DNA of 60,019 bases from Mesorhizobium sp. LNHC252B00 (GCF_000502955.1 NZ_AYWO01000009.1:203311-263329); one strand, 5' to 3'; positions 23,156 to 33,136 are shown, counted from the first letter of the stretch. Notes: generated from the sequence alone by a model not told the origin. Numbers and translations: made by a program.

Positions 23156-24400
23156 TCAGTCGTTAGTGTGAGCCGACTTCTGGCCGGCAATGTAGGCGTC
23201 GATCTCAAGGGGATCGAATATCTGGCCGTCGAAGAAACCGTCCGGGCCGAGCACCAGGCCGGCCCCTGTCGCGCCGACCGCGGTTGCCACTCTCAGCGCG
23301 CCCTCGACCTTCGAATTGGCGCCGGGAAGTGCTACGCCAAGCGGCTTCAGCGCCGAACGATAGAGATCGGGCCGGTAGCAGTCACGGGCGATGGCGAGAT
23401 TTTCCGGCGTGTGCGCCACATGCCCCCAACGCACCATCTGCGTGTAGAACCACAGCGCATGGCTCTTCCAGGGAAAATTCGCCGCCTTGTCGAAGGGCAG
23501 GAAGAAGTCGTCGATGGTCCGATCGGCCCCGCCGCCCAATTGGAGATGACCGGTCAGGATCGGCATCTGGACCGCCGGCGGCAGGCCGAGAAAACCGGCC
23601 TGCGCCATCACCGCGGCCAATTCACCGTGGTTGGCCGGATCCTGGCACCAGCGCGCCGAGTGATGCAGCGCGCGCAGCAGTGCCGCCAATGCCGCAGGAT
23701 TCTCGTCCGCCCAGGCCTTGCGCACGCCGATCACCTTCTCCGGGCTGTTGCGCCATATCTGCGCCTTGACGGTGACGATATGGCCCGTGCCGGCAGCCAC
23801 CGAGGCGCTGTTCCAGGGTTCGCCGACGCAATAGCCGTCGATCCGCCCAGCGGCCAGCGCGTCGGCCATGAAGGGCGGCGGCACGATGACGATCTCGATC
23901 TGCCGCTCTGGATCGATGTCGCAGGCGGCGAGCCAGTAGCGCAGTTCGTAATTGTGCCCGGAATGCGGATGCACAACCGCGAAGCGCAACGGGTCGTAAC
24001 CGGCCACGGCACGCTCGCGGATGAGCGCGCCAAGTGCCGCACCGGCACGCGCCGGGTCGAGATCGGGTTCGGCGCCATGCGCCGCCATGCCGGCCCAGAC
24101 GGCGTTGGAGATGGTGACGCAATTGCCGCCGAGCCCGAGCGAAAACGGCACGATGGTCTCCGAAGCGAGCGGCGTCAGCCCGAGATTGCAGGCGAGCGGC
24201 ATCGGTCCCAGCATATGCGCGAGATGGAAGTGGCCGATGGCGATGCGGTCGCGGATGTTGGCCCAGGACGTCTCGCGATGCAGCGCAAGCTCGATGCCTT
24301 CGCGCGCGGCAAAGCCAAGCTCGCCGGCCGCGACCAGCACGGCGCTGTCGAAAAGCGGCATGAAGCCGGCGGTGATCTGGTGCTCGGCGCCCATGCTCAT
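23156..24400 (-). CDS. nasS: Nitrate sensor NasS
   Basis: A 414-residue paralogue of NrtA with no signal peptide, so it stays in the cytoplasm. Shared NrtA-type motifs are HSGHNYELRYWLAACDIDPE and CVGEPWNSASVA. In known NasS-NasT systems NasS binds and holds NasT until nitrate or nitrite binds NasS. Its ATG overlaps the nasT stop (ATGA), so the pair is translationally coupled. It lies just upstream of the nrtA promoter region, transcribed in the same direction. Confidence 0.92.
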   Translation of the reverse strand: MSMGAEHQITAGFMPLFDSAVLVAAGELGFAAREGIELALHRETSWANIRDRIAIGHFHLAHMLGPMPLACNLGLTPLASETIVPFSLGLGGNCVTISNAVWAGMAAHGAEPDLDPARAGAALGALIRERAVAGYDPLRFAVVHPHSGHNYELRYWLAACDIDPERQIEIVIVPPPFMADALAAGRIDGYCVGEPWNSASVAAGTGHIVTVKAQIWRNSPEKVIGVRKAWADENPAALAALLRALHHSARWCQDPANHGELAAVMAQAGFLGLPPAVQMPILTGHLQLGGGADRTIDDFFLPFDKAANFPWKSHALWFYTQMVRWGHVAHTPENLAIARDCYRPDLYRSALKPLGVALPGANSKVEGALRVATAVGATGAGLVLGPDGFFDGQIFDPLEIDAYIAGQKSAHTND

Positions 24401-24999
24401 TCGTCCTCCGCCGGTCCCAGCAGCCCGGCGGCAGTCACCAGGCTCTGGGCGATGTCGCCGATCTTGCGGTTCTGGTTCATCGCCGTCTTGCGCAGCAGCG
24501 TGTAGGCCGCCTCTTCGGAGAGGCCACGCGACTTCATCAGGATGCCCTTGGCGCGATCGATCACCTTGCGGCTCTCGAGTTCGCCGCGAACTTCTTCCAG
24601 TTCGCGCGCCATGCGCGAAAAAGCGTTAAAGCGGCTCACCGCCATGTCGAGGATCGGTTTCACGCGCTCTTGCCGCAGCCCGTCGACGACATAGGCCGAA
24701 ACGCCGGCGTCGACCGCCGCCTCGATCGAGGCCTGATCGGAACGGTCGACGAACATGGCGATCGGCCGCTTCACCGCGCGCGACAGCTGGAACATGTTTT
24801 CCAGCATGTCGCGGTTCGGATTTTCGAGATCGATGACGATGACGTCAGGCTCGATCTCGGCGATCCGCCGCGCAATGCCGCTCACGTCATGGATGACGGT
24901 GACCAGCTCATGCCCGGCCTCGCGCAGCCCCGCCTCGATGATCGCGGCGCGGATACGGTTTTCGTCGATCACCAGGACGGCGAGAGAAGTTCGGACCAT
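24397..24999 (-). CDS. nasT: ANTAR-domain antiterminator NasT
   Basis: A 200-residue protein with an N-terminal receiver-like domain (about 1-120) and a C-terminal ANTAR RNA-binding domain (about 135-195: ESRKVIDRAKGILMKSRGLS, then EAAYTLLRKTAM). The receiver is pseudo-type: the phosphorylation site region reads VIVIDLENPN. In related bacteria NasT binds hexaloop hairpins in nas leaders and prevents termination. Two such leaders lie in this window. The start at 24999 (MVRTSLAVLVIDE) gives the normal length; the frame to 25170 is not needed. Confidence 0.94.
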   Translation of the reverse strand: MVRTSLAVLVIDENRIRAAIIEAGLREAGHELVTVIHDVSGIARRIAEIEPDVIVIDLENPNRDMLENMFQLSRAVKRPIAMFVDRSDQASIEAAVDAGVSAYVVDGLRQERVKPILDMAVSRFNAFSRMARELEEVRGELESRKVIDRAKGILMKSRGLSEEAAYTLLRKTAMNQNRKIGDIAQSLVTAAGLLGPAEDE

Positions 25000-25575
25000 G
25001 CCTGCATTGTGACCAAGCGAAGGAATTGTGCAATGCGGTATGGTCGAACAATCCCGACATTCGCTGAAACCGGCGATTAATGCCGCGCGGCTGAAGTCAG
25101 CAGGCCCTATGACACCAACGCCGTCGTCATGCGCACGGGCGAAGCGCGAGCAGTTCCTTGGCCGTCGCAAGTCTCCTCGACACGGCCTTGCCGGAATCGG
25201 AACTGTTGGACGAAACGGCAGTCAGGAACCCGAGGATCGCCGCAAACGCCACGCGGACCGCCTCCACCTGATGCCTCCAACCCTGTATGCCGAACCAGGG
25301 AAATGAAAGGGGCTTCCGATACCTCTCAGTCGACCAGTTGCTCGACCATCGACTGAACGAGAACCCGCTTGGCAGGCCGACCGAGAAGTAAAGCAGAGGT
25401 GCTCAAGACCAAAAATCGGAATGCCTGCGGTTTTATGTCGTTCTTCGGTCTCAACAAAAGCTGTGACTAATCGGCCTACCGCGCCTTCGCTAATATCCGC
25501 ATCAAATCGGCTTTTGTAGTAATCTCATCTTGAAAACCTCGGCCGAGAATCAGCCGGGTTGGCGGGCGGCTGGTT
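25000..25575. other. Intergenic region between nasT and gspL
   Basis: 576 bp between two divergent operons. No convincing gene is seen. It should hold the nasTS promoter and the gsp promoter. A TTGTGCAATGCGGTAT sequence at about 25026 also occurs near 19598 by the duplicated nitrate promoter and may be a shared regulatory word. AT content rises from about 25400 to 25540, a plausible site for the gsp promoter. Confidence 0.5.
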
Positions 25576-26625
25576 GTGGCGACACTCAACGCGCAGGTTC
25601 TGGATTTTTTCGACTGGTGGCTCGACGAGCTGCGAGGGGTCCGGGCGCGGCTTGCGCCCAAACAAAGGCAAGCCACCACCTGCGACTGGATCGTCAGCGT
25701 GGCCGATGACGGCATCCGCGCCCGCGAGGCCAATGCGCCGGAGTTCCAATCAATCCCGTTGGCGCTCACCGCCGCTTCGGACGAGGTTCTGGCGCTTCTT
25801 CAGGGCGGGCCTCGGCGCAAGCGGCCGACCTTCGATATCCGCATTGAGCCCGGGCTGTTCCTGACCCGGCAACTGGCGGCGCGGCGGCTGCCGCTTCGCC
25901 AGGCTCGGGACATGGCCGAGCTCGACCTCCTGGCCTCGACGCCGATCGATCCGGCGCAGGTGCATGTCGTCTTTGCCAGGCACGCCGAGCAGGACTGCTT
26001 CTACCATGTCGTCAAGGCGAAGACACTTGCTGCGGTGCTCGAAGCGGTCCGCCGGGCTGGTGGATCGGTCCGCTGCCTATCGCTGTTGCAGCCGCACAGC
26101 GTGCTGCCGGCCGATCCGCTCAGCCTCGCCGCCGTCTGGCCGCCGAGCGCTGGCGACCGGAGCCGCAGAACTATAGGGATCGCGGCCTGTTCGATCCTGG
26201 CCGGAGCCATGCTGGTCACCTTTGCTCACGCGCATTGGCGCAGCTGGCAGGCGGGTGCCGAACTGGACGCGCAGATCGCCGATGCGCAGGTGCAGGCCAA
26301 GGCGGCACGCACCTCGCTGCAGAAGCGCCAGGCCGGCATCGAGCAGATCGAAAGAATCCGCCAGGAAAAGAAGACGACGGCGTCGCTGGTCCGTGTCTGG
26401 GCCGAGCTGACGCACCTGCTTCCCGACACGACCTGGCTGACCGATCTTTCGGCCAAGGGCGACGACCTGACCATCACAGGCTTTTCGGCCTCCGCCGCCG
26501 AGCTGATCCAGCCGCTCGACGCCTCGCCGTTGTTTTCGGCGCCCGAATTCGCCTCGCCCGTGGTCAAGGTTCCCGGCCAGGAGGGCGAACACTTCACCAT
26601 TACGGCAAAGATCGGAGCGCTCTAG
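25576..26625 (+). CDS. gspL: Type II secretion protein GspL-like (PilN domain)
   Basis: A 349-residue inner-membrane platform protein. Cytoplasmic actin-like part (about 1-200), one membrane helix (IGIAACSILAGAMLVTFAHA, about 200-220), a coiled-coil stretch (about 230-275) and a periplasmic PilN-like domain (AELTHLLPDTTWLTDLSAKG and the following ITGFSASAAELIQPL). It links the GspE ATPase to the periplasmic parts. The start is a GTG with a weak ribosome site. It is the first gene of a nine-gene plus-strand operon. Confidence 0.85.
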   Translation: MATLNAQVLDFFDWWLDELRGVRARLAPKQRQATTCDWIVSVADDGIRAREANAPEFQSIPLALTAASDEVLALLQGGPRRKRPTFDIRIEPGLFLTRQLAARRLPLRQARDMAELDLLASTPIDPAQVHVVFARHAEQDCFYHVVKAKTLAAVLEAVRRAGGSVRCLSLLQPHSVLPADPLSLAAVWPPSAGDRSRRTIGIAACSILAGAMLVTFAHAHWRSWQAGAELDAQIADAQVQAKAARTSLQKRQAGIEQIERIRQEKKTTASLVRVWAELTHLLPDTTWLTDLSAKGDDLTITGFSASAAELIQPLDASPLFSAPEFASPVVKVPGQEGEHFTITAKIGAL

Positions 26626-26627
26626 CG

Positions 26628-27227
26628 ATGCTCTTCGCCATCCTCAACACCAGCCCGCTGGTTCGCCGCCTGATCGCGCTGGCCATCGCGGCGGTATCGG
26701 CTGGCGTCCTCGCCTGGGTGGTGTTCGCGGCGCTCGACAGTGTCGCCTCGGCACAGGCCGGGATCGAGGAGAAGCGCGAGCTCCTCGGCCAGTTGCAGAG
26801 CGTGGCGGCACTGGCCAAGCGCCTCGATAGCGCCGCCAGTCCGGCAGTGGCAGCAAATCCCGAATTTCTCACCGGCGGGAGCGAAGCGATCATTCGCGGC
26901 GGGCTGCAGACCCGCCTGAACGCGATCGCCGCCGCCAATGGCGTGAACGTGCTGTCGGCCGGCAATGCACCGGTGCTCAGCGAAGCCGGCGTCGATTTCA
27001 TCGGGCTGCGGGCCAACCTTTCGGGGCCGCTCGAGGGCATTCACAACGCCGTTCTCGCCATCGAAACGTCGCTTCCGGTGCTGTTCATTCGCGAGGCCAC
27101 CGTGCGCACGACCGATGTCGGACCGGCCGCCGGGCACAGCGGCGACCCCGAGATCTTTGCCGAGATCCTGTTTTACGGCCCGCTGCAAACGCAAGGCGCA
27201 TCGGCAGCCAGTGGGGTCAAGCCATGA
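26628..27227 (+). CDS. gspM: Type II secretion protein GspM-like
   Basis: A 199-residue bitopic protein with an N-terminal membrane helix (about 13-37), a coiled coil (about 38-65) and a small periplasmic ferredoxin-like domain. GspM pairs with GspL in the inner-membrane platform. It starts 2 bp after gspL and overlaps the next gene by 4 bp. Assignment comes from architecture and position since GspM proteins diverge strongly. Confidence 0.8.
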   Translation: MLFAILNTSPLVRRLIALAIAAVSAGVLAWVVFAALDSVASAQAGIEEKRELLGQLQSVAALAKRLDSAASPAVAANPEFLTGGSEAIIRGGLQTRLNAIAAANGVNVLSAGNAPVLSEAGVDFIGLRANLSGPLEGIHNAVLAIETSLPVLFIREATVRTTDVGPAAGHSGDPEIFAEILFYGPLQTQGASAASGVKP

Positions 27228-27790
27228 CCCTGAAAGTCACCGGCCTGGCGATTGCGGCCATGATCGCGGGCCTCATCCTGGTCAATGTCGTGCTCTACGG
27301 CACGCCGGTGGACATCACGCCGGTCGCCTCCGGGAAAGGGCATGACGGCGCGTTGGCATCAGCGGCGGGATCGCTGCAGTTTCCTGAGGCCGGCGATTTC
27401 AGCGAGACGTTCCAGCGTCCGCTGTTCACACCGACGCGCCGGAAAATCGTGCCGCCGCCAGTCCCGCCGCAGCCGGTGGAAATCGCCGTCGCACCGGCCG
27501 AGCAGCCGGCTCCACGGCCCGAAGCCGCACCGGCCGTTACGCCATCGCTGCTGGGCATCAGCAGAAACGGCGGAGCGGCAAAGGCGCTGCTGCGCGTCGC
27601 GGGCAGCGATGCTGCTGTCTGGTATGGCAATGGCGAGACCGTCGATGGCTGGAAGGTGTCGGCGATCGACAAGGATCAGGCCGTGCTCGAGCGTGACGGC
27701 AAGGTGGCCCACATCCTGCTTTATCCGCCATGGGAGAACCTCCCGCCACCACCACCGCCCCCTCCGCCACCCCCGGTCCCGGAATTATGA
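27224..27790 (+). CDS. GspC-like type II secretion protein with polyproline tail
   Basis: A 188-residue protein: a membrane helix near the N-terminus (about 5-26), a Pro-rich linker and a small domain (about 105-165; SLLGISRNGGAAKALLRV, then GETVDGWKVSAIDKDQAVL) like the HR domain of GspC/PulC, which contacts the secretin. The C-terminus is a run of eleven Pro. No PDZ domain follows, so this is a short GspC or GspN-like form. ATGA overlaps join it to both neighbours. Confidence 0.7.
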   Translation: MTLKVTGLAIAAMIAGLILVNVVLYGTPVDITPVASGKGHDGALASAAGSLQFPEAGDFSETFQRPLFTPTRRKIVPPPVPPQPVEIAVAPAEQPAPRPEAAPAVTPSLLGISRNGGAAKALLRVAGSDAAVWYGNGETVDGWKVSAIDKDQAVLERDGKVAHILLYPPWENLPPPPPPPPPPPVPEL

Positions 27791-28707
27791 GCGGCCGCAC
27801 ACCTCACGACGGCGCAAGCGCAGGCAACGAAAGCCCAAGTAGCGGCTTTTCGCTGGTCGCCGTGCTGGTGTTCATGCTGATCGTCTCGGCAATCGTCGTG
27901 CCCTTCGCCGTGACGGCCAAAACGCGGCTGATGATCGCCAACAACGAGGTAGAACAGGAGCGCCTGTCGCTGCTTGCCGAGGGCTTGGGCAATCTTGTTG
28001 CGAGCGAATTGACCGGCGGCTCGGGGACAAAGACGTTTGCGCTGGATTCCACACCGGCGGCGTGCCGGTCGGGTGCGTTCAGCTTCGATGTGCGCGTCCA
28101 GGATCACGGCGGGCTGATCGATCTCAATGCCGCCGACGACAATTTGCTGGCGCTTGGTTTCGCATCGCTTGGCTTCGAGCAGCAGGCGTCGCAAGCGCTG
28201 GCCGAGGCCGCGCTCCGGTTTCGTGACAACGCCAAGCTGTTTGCCGGCCAGCCCGGGCCAAGAAGCGCCGTCGGGCCGCCGCAAGACAAGCAGGCGCCGT
28301 TCGAATCTGTGTCCGAACTGCAGGAGTTCGCTGCCCTTGCGTCAGTGCCCCTGCAGGCCCTCCATGCCGCCTTCACGGTCAACTCGAAGCGCGGCACGAT
28401 CAGCGCCGATCGTGCACCGAACCGTCTTCGCGCGGCCCTTGCCACTGGTTCCAGCGCCGCGCTTGTTCAGGCTGCCGAGGCATCGGCCTACACGGTCGAC
28501 GTGGCCGTCAGACGCGACGGATCCGGCATCACGGGTCAGGCCGAGTTCATCATCGAGAAATCTCCGGTGAGCGACACGGCGTTCCGGCGCGTCTCGCGAA
28601 GCCCTGCGCGTGACGCCGGCACATTGCCGGCAGGCGCCGGCAGTGCCGGCTGCGAGGTGCTTTTCGGCAGCGAGGCCGCACAGCTCCTGCAGGGGTGGAG
28701 CTCATGA
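27787..28707 (+). CDS. gspK: Type II secretion minor pseudopilin GspK
   Basis: A 306-residue tip pseudopilin. The prepilin site is SSG-FSLVAVLVF; position +5 is Ala, as expected for GspK, which lacks the Glu of other pilins. A large soluble domain follows with a helix-hairpin-helix style LIDLNAADDNLLALG. GspK caps the pseudopilus with GspI and GspJ. Overlaps of 4 bp on both sides couple its translation. Confidence 0.88.
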   Translation: MSGRTPHDGASAGNESPSSGFSLVAVLVFMLIVSAIVVPFAVTAKTRLMIANNEVEQERLSLLAEGLGNLVASELTGGSGTKTFALDSTPAACRSGAFSFDVRVQDHGGLIDLNAADDNLLALGFASLGFEQQASQALAEAALRFRDNAKLFAGQPGPRSAVGPPQDKQAPFESVSELQEFAALASVPLQALHAAFTVNSKRGTISADRAPNRLRAALATGSSAALVQAAEASAYTVDVAVRRDGSGITGQAEFIIEKSPVSDTAFRRVSRSPARDAGTLPAGAGSAGCEVLFGSEAAQLLQGWSS

Positions 28708-30344
28708 ACGCCCCCGTCCAGCCCCAGGGGACCGAGGCGTTTCTGGCCTTTCTCGAAGGCGAGAAGGTGCTGACTGCGCACGCGGCCCAGCGCGCATTGG
28801 GAGCATCGCGAACATCAGGACACCCATTCGATACGGTGATGACCGAACTCGGACTGATCGGCGAGCAGGAGCTTGCCAACAGCCTCAGCCGCTACCTCCA
28901 GGCACCGACGGTCGAGATTCCCGAACAGATCAGCCCCGAAATGCTGGCAAGCGTGCCGTTGGTCTACCTGCGTGCAAACGCGATCCTGCCGCTGCAAATG
29001 GATGGCGAGCGGCTAGTTGTCGCCGTCGCCGATCCCTTCTCGTCGGCAATGATCGACGCGCTTGCCTTTCACTATGAGCGGACACTGGCGCTACGCATCT
29101 TGCCGAGGCGCACTATCACCGAATGCATCGATCGCATCGAGCAATCGGCTCTGGAGGCCGTTTCAAATGGCGGCGGCGGTGGCGAATTCCTGGATTTCGG
29201 CCCCGACGACCTCGAACGATTGAAGGATTTTGCCCGTGAGGCGCCGATCGTCCGCTTCGTCGCCGAGACCATCCACAAGGCTGTCGATGCAAGGGCCACC
29301 GACATCCACATCGAGCCGCTCGAGGATCACGTCCGCATCCGCTTCCGGCATGACGGCATGCTGTCGACCGTCGATACCGCATCGATTGCGATGCTGTCCG
29401 GCATCTCCACCCGCATCAAAATCCTGTCGCGCCTCAACATTGCCGAGCGGCGCCTGCCGCAGGATGGACGCATGCGCATCGCCGTGCGCGGCCGCGACGT
29501 CGACCTGCGCGTCTCGGTCATTCCGTCGATTCACGGCGAAGCCATCGTACTTCGAATTCTTGACCGTGCCGGCGTCGAATTGAAATTGGAGAAACTGGGT
29601 TTCGACGGTGTCGCGCAAGGCAAGATCCGCTCCATGTCGCAAGCCGCCAACGGCATCGTGCTGATCACCGGGCCGACCGGCAGCGGCAAGACGACGACAC
29701 TCTATTCGATCCTCGCCGAGCGTTCGCGGCCGGACGTCAAGATCTTCACGGTCGAGGATCCGGTCGAATATCGCATGGCGGGCATCACCCAGTTGCAGGT
29801 CAATCCGGCGATCGACCTCGACTTTGCCGCCGCCCTGCGTTCGATCTTGCGGCAGGACCCCGACATCATCCTGCTCGGTGAAATTCGCGATCGCGAGACG
29901 GCGCAGGTCGCGGTCCAGGCGGCGCTCACCGGCCATCTGGTGTTCTCGACACTTCACACCAACAGTGCCGCGGGCGCGCTGACGCGGCTTCGCGACATGG
30001 GCATCGACGGCTATCTGCTCGGCGCGACGATCCGGGGCGTCATCGCACAGAGGCTGTTGCGCCGTGTCTGCCCGACCTGCCACGGCGCCGACCAAACCGG
30101 CCCGGCCTGCCGCACCTGCAACGGCTCCGGCTACAGCGGGCGCACAGTGACCTACGAAATGCTGCAGGTATCGCCGCGCATCGCCGAGCTTATTGACCAG
30201 GGCGCCGGCGAAATGGAGATCGGGAAAATTGCCGCCGAGGACGACCTCGTGCCGATGTCGGTCCACGCAACCGCCCTTGCCCGATCGCAGGTCACCACGA
30301 TGGACGAAGTCCGGCGTGTCATCGATCTCGCGGGAGGGGGCTGA
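28704..30344 (+). CDS. gspE: Type II secretion ATPase GspE
   Basis: A 546-residue cytoplasmic hexameric ATPase that drives pseudopilus assembly. An MshEN-type N-terminal domain (about 5-150) is followed by the ATPase core. Walker A is GPTGSGKTTTLYS, the Asp box contains VEDPVEY, Walker B is DIILLGEIRDRETA and the His box is STLHTN. A four-Cys zinc module (CPTCHG, CRTCNG) lies near the C-terminus, as usual for GspE. The ATG at 28704 overlaps the gspK stop; a GTG at 28695 is less likely. Confidence 0.95.
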   Translation: MNAPVQPQGTEAFLAFLEGEKVLTAHAAQRALGASRTSGHPFDTVMTELGLIGEQELANSLSRYLQAPTVEIPEQISPEMLASVPLVYLRANAILPLQMDGERLVVAVADPFSSAMIDALAFHYERTLALRILPRRTITECIDRIEQSALEAVSNGGGGGEFLDFGPDDLERLKDFAREAPIVRFVAETIHKAVDARATDIHIEPLEDHVRIRFRHDGMLSTVDTASIAMLSGISTRIKILSRLNIAERRLPQDGRMRIAVRGRDVDLRVSVIPSIHGEAIVLRILDRAGVELKLEKLGFDGVAQGKIRSMSQAANGIVLITGPTGSGKTTTLYSILAERSRPDVKIFTVEDPVEYRMAGITQLQVNPAIDLDFAAALRSILRQDPDIILLGEIRDRETAQVAVQAALTGHLVFSTLHTNSAAGALTRLRDMGIDGYLLGATIRGVIAQRLLRRVCPTCHGADQTGPACRTCNGSGYSGRTVTYEMLQVSPRIAELIDQGAGEMEIGKIAAEDDLVPMSVHATALARSQVTTMDEVRRVIDLAGGG

Positions 30345-31561
30345 TGCCGGCCTTCGCCTATCGCGCCTATCTCGTCGACGGCAGCACCGAGACCGGCATT
30401 CTCGATGCGTCGACCAAGCAAGATGCGGCGCGCAAACTGGCGCAGCAGGGCCGCCGTTCCTTTCACCTTGCGCCTGTGAGCGGCGACAAGCAGCAGCTTC
30501 GCCTGCCCGGGCGCAGCGCGCTGACGTTGACCCGCAAGGTCGATCTCGGCCGTCTGTTTTCCGAGCTTTCGGTGCTTCTGAATGCCGGGTTCACCGTCGA
30601 CCGCGCCCTGCATGCGGTCATTTCGGGCGAGGCCAACGGTCAGCGGCGTCAACAGCTGCAATCGGTGCTCGATCTCACAACCGGCGGCCGGCCGATCGCC
30701 GAGGCCTTTGCCGGGCTGCCGGGTATCACCTCCGACGTTGCCGCCCTGCTCGCCAGCGGCGAGCGCAGCGGCAAGATGGCCTATATATGCCAGCGGCTGG
30801 CGGACACCTATGAGGCAACGGCCAAACGCCGTGCGGCAATTATCGAGGCTCTGGCCTATCCTGCCTTCCTGCTGCTGGTGATGAGCGGGGCGCTGGTCAT
30901 TCTGGCGACGGTCCTGGTACCGGCGCTGGAACCGATTTTCGAAGGCTCATCTGCTCCCAAGCCGTTCACCATGACCATGCTTTCTGCATTCGGCACGGTG
31001 TTCCGCGACTATCCGTTCGTCTTCCCGCTGGCGGCGGTCCTCGGCCTGCTTACCTGGCTTTTTCTGTCCCGATCCACCGGTGCGAGAAAACGCCTCTCGC
31101 ATTGGCTGTTGAAGATCCCGCTGATCGGCGCGCTGGTCAGGGATGCCGTGATCGCGCGCTATCTGGAAACGCTTGCGCTGCTGCTCGGCAATGGCGTGGC
31201 GATGACCGAGGCGCTCGGCCTGGCCGCCAATGTTTCCAGGCAGAGTTCGCTGGCGGCAAGCTTTGCGGCGATCGAAGAAACCGTCGCCAACGGCGCCCGC
31301 CTGCATGGCGCGATCGTCAAGGCAGGGATTTTCGACAATGCGACGATGTCGCTGGTCTCGCTCGGCGAAGAGGCGAATGCCCTTCCCGTGGTCCTGGATC
31401 GGGCCGCGAAAATGCTCCAGCTGACGCTGACGCGCCGGATCGACACTGTGCTGAAGCTGCTGACCCCGGCTTTGACGATTTCGCTCGGCTTCCTCGTCGG
31501 CAGCCTGGTCATTTCGGTGATGACCACGATCCTCAGCATCAACGATCTGGCACTGCAATGA
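30344..31561 (+). CDS. gspF: Type II secretion inner-membrane protein GspF
   Basis: A 405-residue polytopic platform protein with two T2SSF repeats (about 70-190 and 275-395) and three membrane helices (about 168-195, 220-245, 375-400). The opening MPAFAYRAYLVDGSTETG is typical. TGATG coupling with gspE and ATGA overlap with gspH keep the operon tight. Confidence 0.94.
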   Translation: MPAFAYRAYLVDGSTETGILDASTKQDAARKLAQQGRRSFHLAPVSGDKQQLRLPGRSALTLTRKVDLGRLFSELSVLLNAGFTVDRALHAVISGEANGQRRQQLQSVLDLTTGGRPIAEAFAGLPGITSDVAALLASGERSGKMAYICQRLADTYEATAKRRAAIIEALAYPAFLLLVMSGALVILATVLVPALEPIFEGSSAPKPFTMTMLSAFGTVFRDYPFVFPLAAVLGLLTWLFLSRSTGARKRLSHWLLKIPLIGALVRDAVIARYLETLALLLGNGVAMTEALGLAANVSRQSSLAASFAAIEETVANGARLHGAIVKAGIFDNATMSLVSLGEEANALPVVLDRAAKMLQLTLTRRIDTVLKLLTPALTISLGFLVGSLVISVMTTILSINDLALQ

Positions 31562-32031
31562 CAGCTGCGTCGAGAGCCGGCGCGCCGGCGCACGCAACGG
31601 CCGGATTTACTCTGGTCGAGATGCTGGTCGTGCTGGCGATCATGGCCCTCGTCGCGGCCATCGCTGCACCGGGGCTGGTCAGCAACTATCGCACCAGGAA
31701 CCTGGAGACACTGGCCGGCGAGATCACCATGCGGCTGCGCCTGTCGCGCACATCGGCGATCGCCGCCGCCAGGCCCAGGCAGGTTCTCGTCGATCTCGGC
31801 ACCCGCACCTTCCGGTTCGGCGAACAGAACACGCTCACGCTGCCGGACGATGTCAAAATGACCGTGACCACCGGCCAGGAGACCGTCATCGCCGACCGGC
31901 AGACAGTCCTGACCTTCCTTCCCGATGGCAGCGCTTCCGGCATGGACATCTCGCTGCTGCAAAAAGGGCGGACCGCGCGCATCGCGGTCAACTGGCTGAC
32001 CGGGCTTTCAACCTGGCGCGCGCTGCCATGA
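31558..32031 (+). CDS. gspH: Type II secretion minor pseudopilin GspH
   Basis: A 157-residue pseudopilin. The prepilin peptidase site is TAG-FTLVEMLVV with Glu at +5, followed by the N-terminal helix and a beta-rich GspH domain (LVDLGTRTFRFGEQ and the following FLPDGSASG). It overlaps both neighbours by 4 bp. Confidence 0.9.
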   Translation: MTAASRAGAPAHATAGFTLVEMLVVLAIMALVAAIAAPGLVSNYRTRNLETLAGEITMRLRLSRTSAIAAARPRQVLVDLGTRTFRFGEQNTLTLPDDVKMTVTTGQETVIADRQTVLTFLPDGSASGMDISLLQKGRTARIAVNWLTGLSTWRALP

Positions 32032-32387
32032 CGGCGCCATCGTCTCAACCGACCTCCGAAGACGGATTTTCGATCCTGGAGATGATCGTCGCCATGACCA
32101 TCCTGGCGCTTGTGCTTGGCATCGCCAGCCAGTCGATCGTTCTGGCGAGCCGCAGCATCGCCGCGGCCAAGCGCCAGGTCGAAGCCGCCAGGACGGTGCG
32201 TGTGATGCTGGCCGACTACGAAGCCCGGACACAAACCACGGCGCCAAACGGCTGGACCCTGAAGACGTACACGATAGAAATGTCGAAGGCCAAGGTGACG
32301 GCTGTGCTCATAGAAAAGACGGGCGGAGCGTTTCCAGGCAAGCCGTTTCTAACCTTCGTGCCGGTGCAGGAGCCCGGTGCTCAATGA
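32028..32387 (+). CDS. gspI: Type II secretion minor pseudopilin GspI
   Basis: A 119-residue pseudopilin. The cleavage site is EDG-FSILEMIVAMTILALV with Glu at +5. The short C-terminal domain fits GspI, which nucleates the tip complex with GspJ and GspK. ATGA overlap with gspJ. Confidence 0.88.
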   Translation: MTAPSSQPTSEDGFSILEMIVAMTILALVLGIASQSIVLASRSIAAAKRQVEAARTVRVMLADYEARTQTTAPNGWTLKTYTIEMSKAKVTAVLIEKTGGAFPGKPFLTFVPVQEPGAQ

Positions 32388-33136
32388 GCGGCCTGTTTTC
32401 CCGCGCTCACTCGAAAATCCGCGCCGTCTGCCGGCCGGAGCGCCGTTCAGGCATCCCCCTGCCCGACGCCAGATCATCAAGGGGACCATCGGCATCAGTC
32501 GAGGGATTTGCGCTGACCGACGTGTTGGTCGGGCTGGCCCTGATCGGCGTGATCACATCGCTGATGATGGTCTTCCTCGGCCAGGCTCGAACCATGCTGC
32601 GCATCGAAAAGGCGACCGAGTTCCAGATGGAGGTCGATTCCGCATCGCGGTTTCTGGAAACGGCGATCAGCCATGCCGAGCCCTTGCCCTTGTCGAAGTC
32701 GTCGCCGGACCAGGTGCTTTATCTCGACGGCGATGGTTCCCGGATCGAGTTCAACGCCGTTCAGGCGATCGGCTTCAAATCCTCCGCGCTGCGCGAAATT
32801 GCAGTTTCGCTTGGCGGAAGTGCACTGGCCATTGTCCAGAAAACACGGCGCGGCAGCGGACCCGGCGCGTCGACGCAGAGCCAGCCGGTGCGGCTGCTCG
32901 GCGGTGTGAACGCCATAAGATTCGAATATCTCGACGGTTCGACGGCTGGTTCATCATGGTTGTCGAACTGGAATGCGCCGCGGCGCCTGCCCGCCGCAGT
33001 GCGGTTCACCGTGTCGGTTCAGCGCGATGGTGCCGCCTTTTCGGCGAGCGGTTTTGCTCGCCTCGATCTGGCCAATGCCCGGCAGCTGCCGGGCATGAAC
33101 GAAACACAGCGCCCCGAAACACAGCGCCGACCATAG
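32384..33136 (+). CDS. gspJ: Type II secretion minor pseudopilin GspJ
   Basis: A 250-residue pseudopilin with an unusually long leader (about 42 residues) before the site VEG-FALTDVLVGLAL. The +5 residue is Asp instead of the common Glu. The C-terminal domain (GVNAIRFEYLDGSTAGSSW) is GspJ-like. It ends 10 bp from the convergent gspG. Confidence 0.87.
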   Translation: MSGLFSRAHSKIRAVCRPERRSGIPLPDARSSRGPSASVEGFALTDVLVGLALIGVITSLMMVFLGQARTMLRIEKATEFQMEVDSASRFLETAISHAEPLPLSKSSPDQVLYLDGDGSRIEFNAVQAIGFKSSALREIAVSLGGSALAIVQKTRRGSGPGASTQSQPVRLLGGVNAIRFEYLDGSTAGSSWLSNWNAPRRLPAAVRFTVSVQRDGAAFSASGFARLDLANARQLPGMNETQRPETQRRP